Source: Streptomyces sp. MMG1533 (GTDB lineage Bacteria > Actinomycetota > Actinomycetes > Streptomycetales > Streptomycetaceae). Taken from it: a DNA stretch of 64,000 nt. Each line of letters begins with the position of its first letter. Positions within the stretch are counted from its first letter, which is position 1. The stretch is from contig NZ_LGDG01000235.1 in the NCBI RefSeq assembly GCF_001279775.1, positions 1 to 64,000 on the forward strand. Direction: 5' to 3'. This document shows positions 59,491-64,000 of the stretch, one piece after another. The notes under the pieces were generated by a model. That model was not told where the DNA came from. It did not search any database and was given only the letters and a program-made list of their open reading frames with translations. Position numbers and translations under genes: made by a program.

Positions 59491-60162
59491 TCACAGGGTG
59501 GACCGCAGCCACTGCTCGACGCTCGCGATGTGCACGGTCGCCCAGGAACGGGCCGCCTCCGCGTCCCGGTCGCGCAGCGCGGCCAGGATCGCCCGGTGTT
59601 CGCGCAGGGTGCCGGTGATGGCGTCCTCCTGGGTCAGCCCGCGCCAGACGCGGGCCCGGGTGGTGGGCCCGGACAGGCCGTCCAGCAGGGAACACAGCAC
59701 GGAGTTCCCGGAACTCTGCACGATGCCCCGGTGGAAGTCCAGGTCGCAGGCGACGAGCTCCTCCACCGACGGGCTGTCACCGAGCTTGTCCAACTGGGCG
59801 GAGAGCGCGTCCAGTTGCTGCTCGCTGATCCTGAGGGCCGCCATCGCTGTCGCGGCCGGCTCCAGGATGCGGCGTACGGCCAGGAACTCCAGCACCGTGT
59901 CGTCGCGGTGGAAGTCGACGACGAAGCTCAGCGCCTCCAGAAGGAGCTGCGGGTCGAGGCTGGTGACGTACGTGCCGTCGCCCTGCCGTACGTCCAGGAT
60001 CCGGATCAGCGACAGGGCGCGCACCGCCTCCCGCAGGGAGTTCCGGGACAATCCCAGCTCGGAGGCGAGTTCGCTCTCCTTGGGGAGCCGGTCCCCGGGG
60101 CGCAGCGCGCCGGAGACGATCATGCCCTTGATCTTCTCGATCGCCTCGTCGGTGACTGCCAT
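59491..60162 (-). CDS. FadR-subfamily GntR transcriptional regulator
   Basis: A 223-residue protein with an N-terminal winged helix (LGLSRNSLREAVRAL) and a helical FCD domain with CDLDFHRGIVQSSGN as probable metal/ligand site. It probably responds to a small acid or sugar-type metabolite. GGGAGG precedes ATG 60162. It lies downstream of the amidohydrolase pair on the same strand with a 67-bp gap, so it may control that pair. A 142-bp gap on its 3' side shows nothing distinct. Confidence 0.85.
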   Translation of the reverse strand: MAVTDEAIEKIKGMIVSGALRPGDRLPKESELASELGLSRNSLREAVRALSLIRILDVRQGDGTYVTSLDPQLLLEALSFVVDFHRDDTVLEFLAVRRILEPAATAMAALRISEQQLDALSAQLDKLGDSPSVEELVACDLDFHRGIVQSSGNSVLCSLLDGLSGPTTRARVWRGLTQEDAITGTLREHRAILAALRDRDAEAARSWATVHIASVEQWLRSTL

Positions 60163-60229
60163 GACCGGCCTCCCTTGCGCCCCACTGACGTGCAAGACAT
60201 CGGATGTCTCAGCACATTATGCGTCCTGT

Positions 60230-61525
60230 TCAGACGAGTGCCTCCAGATCGGCGATCACCGCCGCCTCGTCGAGCGTCGTCAGCGCCCGGTCCCGCATCA
60301 GCACCCGCCCGTCGACGACCGTGTCCCGCACGTCCGTGGAGTGCGCGGCGTACGCGAGCGTGGACCAGGGGTCGTGCAGCGGACGCAGATGCGGCGCGTT
60401 CAGGTCGAGGACGACCAGGTCCGCCCGCTTGCCCGCCTCCAGCGAGCCCAGGTGCTCCCCCAGCCCCAGCGCCCGCGCACCCTCGATCGTCGCCATGCGT
60501 ACGGCCTCCTCGGCGCCGACCGCGCTCGGGTCGCCATCGGCCTTGTGAACCAGCGCCGCCTGTCGCACCGCCCCCAGCAGGTCCAGCGTGTTGGAACTGA
60601 CGGCGCCGTCCGTGCCGAGCCCGACGGTCACCCCGGCGCTCAGCAGCCGAGGCACCGGCGCGATGCCGCAGCCCAGCTTCAGGTTGGACACCGGACAGTG
60701 CGCGACCGACGTGCCGGTCCGGGCCAGAGCCGCTATCTCGGATCCGGTCAGTTCCACGGCGTGCGCGAGCAGCAGGTCGGGTCCGAGGAGCCCGAGCGAG
60801 TCGAGCAGCTCGACCGGACGCCTGCCGTACCGCACCTCGACGGCGGCGACCTCCGTCGAGTTCTCCGCCGCGTGGATGTGCAGCAGCGCCCCGAACTCCC
60901 GGGCCAGGGCGGCGATGTCGGTGAGCTGGCCGGGGGAGAGGGTGTAGGTGGAGTGCGCGAAGAGGATCGGGCGGGTGCCGGGGCGTGCGCCGCCCCGGGC
61001 CTGAAGATCCCGGCGGGCCCACGCCTGCCGGTCGGCGTAGACGATGCCGTCGGGCGGCTCGGGCACGTCCATGAAGGTGGGGCCGGTGTGCAGCCGCCAG
61101 CCCGACTCGCGGGCCGCCTGCTCGGCCGCCTCGTGGAACCAGTACATGTCGAGTGCCGAGGTCACCCCGGCCCGAACGCTTTCGGCCACGGCCAGCCGTA
61201 CCGCCGCCGCCACGTTCTTCGGCGTCAGCAGTTCGGCCTCCCACCGGAGCACCCGCTCCAGGAAGCCCTGGAGGGTGACGTCGTCGGCACGGCCCCGCAG
61301 CAGGGTCATCGCCAGGTGGGTGTGCGTGTTGACGAGCCCGGGCAGGACGAGACAGCCCGCGGCGTCAAGGGACTCCGCGGCTGTGAACCGCGCTTTCAGC
61401 TCCTCGGCCGGTCCGACGGCGAGGATTTCGCCCTCATGGACGGCAACCGCCCCGTCCCGTACGACGGTTCCGGCGTCGTCGACCGTCAGGACATCACCGC
61501 CGTGCACCAACAGATCGACGTTCAC
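60230..61525 (-). CDS. Amidohydrolase (chlorohydrolase/SsnA/8-oxoguanine deaminase type)
   Basis: A 431-residue metal-dependent TIM-barrel deaminase. NTHTHLAMTLLRG holds the first His pair, IHAAENSTE carries a catalytic His/Glu, and GLGTDGAVS the catalytic Asp. Likely substrates are nucleosides, S-adenosylhomocysteine or oxidised purines, by resemblance to MtaD and 8-oxoguanine deaminase. GTG 61525 follows GGAGGAGTACCAGGC and overlaps the phosphorylase stop, so the two form an operon for nucleoside or purine use. Confidence 0.88.
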   Translation of the reverse strand: MNVDLLVHGGDVLTVDDAGTVVRDGAVAVHEGEILAVGPAEELKARFTAAESLDAAGCLVLPGLVNTHTHLAMTLLRGRADDVTLQGFLERVLRWEAELLTPKNVAAAVRLAVAESVRAGVTSALDMYWFHEAAEQAARESGWRLHTGPTFMDVPEPPDGIVYADRQAWARRDLQARGGARPGTRPILFAHSTYTLSPGQLTDIAALAREFGALLHIHAAENSTEVAAVEVRYGRRPVELLDSLGLLGPDLLLAHAVELTGSEIAALARTGTSVAHCPVSNLKLGCGIAPVPRLLSAGVTVGLGTDGAVSSNTLDLLGAVRQAALVHKADGDPSAVGAEEAVRMATIEGARALGLGEHLGSLEAGKRADLVVLDLNAPHLRPLHDPWSTLAYAAHSTDVRDTVVDGRVLMRDRALTTLDEAAVIADLEALV

Positions 61526-62274
61526 GCCTGGTACTCCTCCGCCAGCAGCCGCAGCGCCTCCAGCGAGACGACCGCGCCCTTCTCGACGCCCGCCGCGACG
61601 ACCGCCCGGTGCGGGTTGTACCCGCCGGTGGCCTCCTCGTCGACGAGCTCGTCGGCGTTCGCCCCGTCGACGACGAGCACACCGCCCGCGACGAGCCCGC
61701 GCAGCGAGGCGGTCACCAGCAGCGCCGACAGCTCCATCTCGATGGCCGCGAGCCCCGCACCGGCGTAGGAGAACAGCGGAATGAGCCCCGGCCGGAAGGC
61801 CGCCCGCGTCCACACGATCCCCCGGTGGTGCGGCGCCCCCGCCTCGCGGGCCGCGCGCTGGAGCGCGAGGACGGCTTCGGGCGAGGAGACGGCCGGGTAC
61901 TCCGGCGGCAGCAGCTGCTGCGTGACCCCGTCGTCCCGTACGGCCGCCTCCGCGATGACCAGGTCGCCGTCCCCGATGCCGGGCTTGATCGCGCCCGCCG
62001 TACCGAACCGGATGAGCGTGCGCACCCCGGCCTCCGCCAGCTCCTGGAACAGCAGGATCGCGCCCGGACCGCCCACCCCGTGCGAGGCCACGACGACCGG
62101 CAGGCCCTTCCAACTGCCGCTGAACACACGGTATTCGCGGTGGTACGAGACCTCCTGGGCGCCGTCGAGGAGCGCGGCGACGGCCGCCGCGCGCGCCGGG
62201 TCACCGACGACGACCGCGTGCGCCGGGAGACCGGTGCGGGGGATGCGGGTGATGGGCAGCAGGTCCTGCGTCAT
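61522..62274 (-). CDS. Nucleoside phosphorylase
   Basis: A 250-residue hexameric-type (PNP/UDP) phosphorylase. It contains [33 protein letters not shown] and [19 protein letters not shown] with the conserved EME motif for ribose binding. It splits purine nucleosides or uridine with phosphate. ATG 62274 overlaps the stop of a broken transporter gene upstream (62271-62273). It is coupled to the amidohydrolase. Confidence 0.9.
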   Translation of the reverse strand: MTQDLLPITRIPRTGLPAHAVVVGDPARAAAVAALLDGAQEVSYHREYRVFSGSWKGLPVVVASHGVGGPGAILLFQELAEAGVRTLIRFGTAGAIKPGIGDGDLVIAEAAVRDDGVTQQLLPPEYPAVSSPEAVLALQRAAREAGAPHHRGIVWTRAAFRPGLIPLFSYAGAGLAAIEMELSALLVTASLRGLVAGGVLVVDGANADELVDEEATGGYNPHRAVVAAGVEKGAVVSLEALRLLAEEYQA

Positions 62275-62576
62275 GAGGCGGCTCCGGAAGGAGGGGTACG
62301 GCGACGGCGGCGGGCCGTCGTGAGGAAGAGGGCGCCGAGGGTGACGACGTACGGCGAGGCGTCGGTCGCCTGCGGGCCCGCCGCCAGGACGCCCAGCCAG
62401 GGGCCGCCGGTGAACCAGCTCGTCGCCACGGCGGTGAAGCACCCCATCAGCATCATGCCTTCGAGGCCGATGTTGAACACACCCGCGCGTTCGCACAGGG
62501 TCGAACAACCGGCTGGGGGAGCGCAGTCGGGCCGCCGGGAACACGATGACGACGGGCGTCCGAACGTCCGGGGCAC
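62271..62576 (-). pseudogene. Internally deleted ABC permease remnant (nucleoside/simple sugar type)
   Basis: The frame shows [18 protein letters not shown] and [15 protein letters not shown], the early permease segment of BmpA-linked nucleoside/simple-sugar ABC transporters. It jumps directly to [13 protein letters not shown] and a basic tail, the end of such a protein, so about 200 residues of core are missing. The remaining N-terminus (62510-62640) is unclear; another frame reads [16 protein letters not shown]. The stop still overlaps the phosphorylase ATG, so the junction is preserved. Confidence 0.75.
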
Positions 62577-62645
62577 GGCCCTCGGCCGCGGTGCTGATCG
62601 GCATCATCACGACCGGCCTGACCATCAAGGGCCTGGCTACTCCAC

Positions 62646-63212
62646 TCACGCCGACTCGGCATCGAACCAGGGCTTGCCGGCCGCCCAGTGTCCGACCCAG
62701 CCGGCGAACCCGGGTTCGGCCGTCGTGTATCCGAACTCGGCGCCGAAGGGAGCAGCGCCGACATCGGTGATGGTCCAGATGTGCCCCCGATGCGGGCCGG
62801 TGACGACGAGATGCCAGTACATGGCGCACCCGTCGGTCCCCAGCACGATCGAACCGTGGTCGCGGACCCGCTCCAGCAGCGGCTCGATCTCCTCCTGCGG
62901 TCTGTCGTCGTCCTCCCACAACCACGCTTCCGTGAGGGGGAACGGCTCGGCCGGATCGCGGTCCCGCCCTTCGTCCTCCCAGTCGTCGGGCAACTCCGCC
63001 AGCCCCACGAGCCCGAACTCCGGCGGCCCCTGGAACGATCCGTCGGTCATCTCCGCCACGAACGTCCGATACGGCTCGGGCAGCACCACCCCGTGCTCCG
63101 TCTCGAAGGCGTGAACCGCCTCCCAGCCGAGCGCCGATTCGCCGCCGTCGTCCACGGCGAACGCCGCCCGCAGTGCGGTGAGATCCTCGGGACTGGCCTG
63201 ATCGGTGTTCAT
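62646..63212 (-). CDS. SMI1/KNR4 (SUKH) family protein
   Basis: A 188-residue protein with the SUKH pattern: HAFETEHGVVLPEPYRTFV near residue 40 and GCAMYWHLVVTG in the second half. SUKH proteins often are immunity proteins of contact-dependent or secreted nuclease toxins, but no toxin is adjacent. ATG at 63210-63212 gives the usual compact N-terminus; an upstream ATG at 63255-63257 in the same frame is less likely. It ends just before the broken permease gene. Confidence 0.82.
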   Translation of the reverse strand: MNTDQASPEDLTALRAAFAVDDGGESALGWEAVHAFETEHGVVLPEPYRTFVAEMTDGSFQGPPEFGLVGLAELPDDWEDEGRDRDPAEPFPLTEAWLWEDDDRPQEEIEPLLERVRDHGSIVLGTDGCAMYWHLVVTGPHRGHIWTITDVGAAPFGAEFGYTTAEPGFAGWVGHWAAGKPWFDAESA

Positions 63213-63267
63213 GCGCTCATGAAAGCACCCGGCACTGACAGCCGGACCGAGGGACAACCGGGCACAC

Positions 63268-63305
63268 GAGAGGGGCGACTCCGTCGGCGTGGAGCCGCCC
63301 CTCTC
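63268..63305 (-). terminator. Hairpin terminator after glpD
   Basis: GAGAGGGGCGACTCC pairs with GGAGCCGCCCCTCTC with one mismatch and an 8-nt loop. It lies 40 bp after the glpD stop. Confidence 0.85.
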
Positions 63306-63344
63306 GCTGGTGCCGGACCCGGTCGGGGAGGGACCGGCTCGGGT

Positions 63345-64000
63345 CTACTTCTTGTCGAGCAGGTCCTGCACCTTCGCGCGGATGTCGTCGGTGGCGAGGC
63401 CCCGGATCGTCAGCGTCGTACGGCGGCGCAGCACGTCGTCCGTCGTCTCGGCCCACTCGTTGTCACGGGCGTAGACGACCTGCGCCCAGATCTCCGGCGC
63501 GTCCGGGTGGACACGCTGGGCGAGCTCCGGGTCGTCGTTGGCCATCCGGGCGATGTCGAAGGCCAGCGAACCGTAGTGCGTGGCCAGGTGCCTGGCCGTG
63601 TCGGCGGCCATGCGCGGGCCCGGCGCCGGGTGGTCGACCAGCAGACGGTGGGCGACCGCGCGCGGGTTGGCGACACCCGGCAGCGGCAGCTTCTTCGGCA
63701 GCGAGGAGATCGGCTCGAAGTCGTCGCCGAGCGGGTGGCCCGGCAGCGCCTCCAGCTTCTGCATGACCGTACGGCCGATGTGGCGGAACGTCGTCCACTT
63801 GCCGCCGGCGACGGACAGCATGCCGCCCTTGCCCTCGGTCACGACCGTCTCGCGCTTGGCCTTCGCCGTGTCGCCGGGCCCGCCCGGCAGCACACGCAGA
63901 CCCGCGAAGGCGTACGTGATGAGGTCACGGTCGAGCTGCTGGTCGCGGATGGAGAACGCGGCCTCGTCGAGTATCTGGGCCGTGTCCTTCTCCGTGACCG
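63345..64000 (-). CDS. glpD: Glycerol-3-phosphate dehydrogenase, C-terminal part (runs off the right edge)
   Basis: The frame stays open from base 64000 to the TAG at 63343-63345 region. It gives the C-terminal third of aerobic FAD-linked GlpD: GGKWTTFRHIGRTVM, the helical C-terminal domain HLATHYGSLAFDIARM and DNEWAETTDDVLRRRTTL. It oxidises glycerol 3-phosphate to dihydroxyacetone phosphate at the membrane. The N-terminus with the FAD-binding site lies outside the window. In S. coelicolor the equivalent gene (gylB) ends the gyl operon next to SCO1662; here a nucleoside cluster and SUKH gene lie between them. Confidence 0.93.
   Translation of the reverse strand, partial: VTEKDTAQILDEAAFSIRDQQLDRDLITYAFAGLRVLPGGPGDTAKAKRETVVTEGKGGMLSVAGGKWTTFRHIGRTVMQKLEALPGHPLGDDFEPISSLPKKLPLPGVANPRAVAHRLLVDHPAPGPRMAADTARHLATHYGSLAFDIARMANDDPELAQRVHPDAPEIWAQVVYARDNEWAETTDDVLRRRTTLTIRGLATDDIRAKVQDLLDKK

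Overview
The window is high-GC actinobacterial DNA and is almost certainly from a Streptomyces chromosome. The evidence is two chaplin genes (aerial-hypha surface proteins), a mycothiol ligase (mshC), an F420-type luciferase-like oxidoreductase, strong third-position G/C bias, GTG starts and GGAGG-type ribosome binding sites. The backbone gene order (gluconate operon, chaplins, RecD-like gene, aldo/keto reductase, LLM oxidoreductase, ferritin-like gene, CorA, phosphatase-DUF3090-SCO1664-mshC block, PAC2/ParJ-type gene, glpD) matches, as I remember it, the SCO1680 to SCO1661 stretch of S. coelicolor read in descending order.

Left part (1-3403): the 3' tip of an IS630-like transposase gene, then gntP-gntK (minus strand) divergent from a FadR-type gntR with a palindromic candidate operator between them, then a YchJ-type SEC-C protein. 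Central part (3775-33892): about 30 kb of 20 tightly packed plus-strand genes encoding a contractile injection system (CIS) of the phage-tail-like Streptomyces type. It holds sheath, tube, gp26-like chaperone, DUF4255 cap protein, AAA+ ATPase, CIS tube-domain protein, LysM protein, gp27-like and gp5-like spike proteins, PAAR tip, gp25, a gp6/J-like baseplate protein, a large LysM-bearing baseplate protein, a tail protein with a likely beta-helix, a DUF6519 protein and a peptidoglycan amidase. No capsid, portal, terminase or integrase is present, so it is not a prophage. In its middle lies a 2289-residue DUF4157 protein with a long low-complexity and coiled-coil body, hydrophobic stretches and a C-terminal nuclease-like plus helix-hairpin-helix tip. 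A 227-residue gene follows it directly and is a candidate immunity gene. Base composition drops visibly over the toxin tip and this neighbour, suggesting an exchanged toxin/immunity module.

Right-centre (33933-47914): an M1-type zinc peptidase overlaps a Pls/PosA-type single-module NRPS with a multi-membrane C-terminal half (a probable poly-amino-acid synthetase and its degrading peptidase), then tRNA-Leu(GAG), an M20 peptidase, chpH and a long LAHTG-bearing chaplin, small conserved genes, a RecD-like helicase that has lost its Walker A motif, an aldo/keto reductase, and a 0.95-kb non-coding stretch with two tandem-repeat arrays (about 86 bp and exactly 45 bp periods).

Right part (47915-64000): LLM oxidoreductase, ferritin-like protein, CorA, the mycothiol-associated block ending in mshC, then a glutamine-rich protein, a leaderless S8 protease and a Tat-exported beta-propeller protein lying between mshC and the parJ-like gene. 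After this come a FadR-type regulator, an amidohydrolase plus nucleoside phosphorylase pair preceded by a gutted ABC-permease gene, a SMI1/KNR4 protein, and the 3' end of glpD running off the window. Strong hairpin terminators separate most transcription units.
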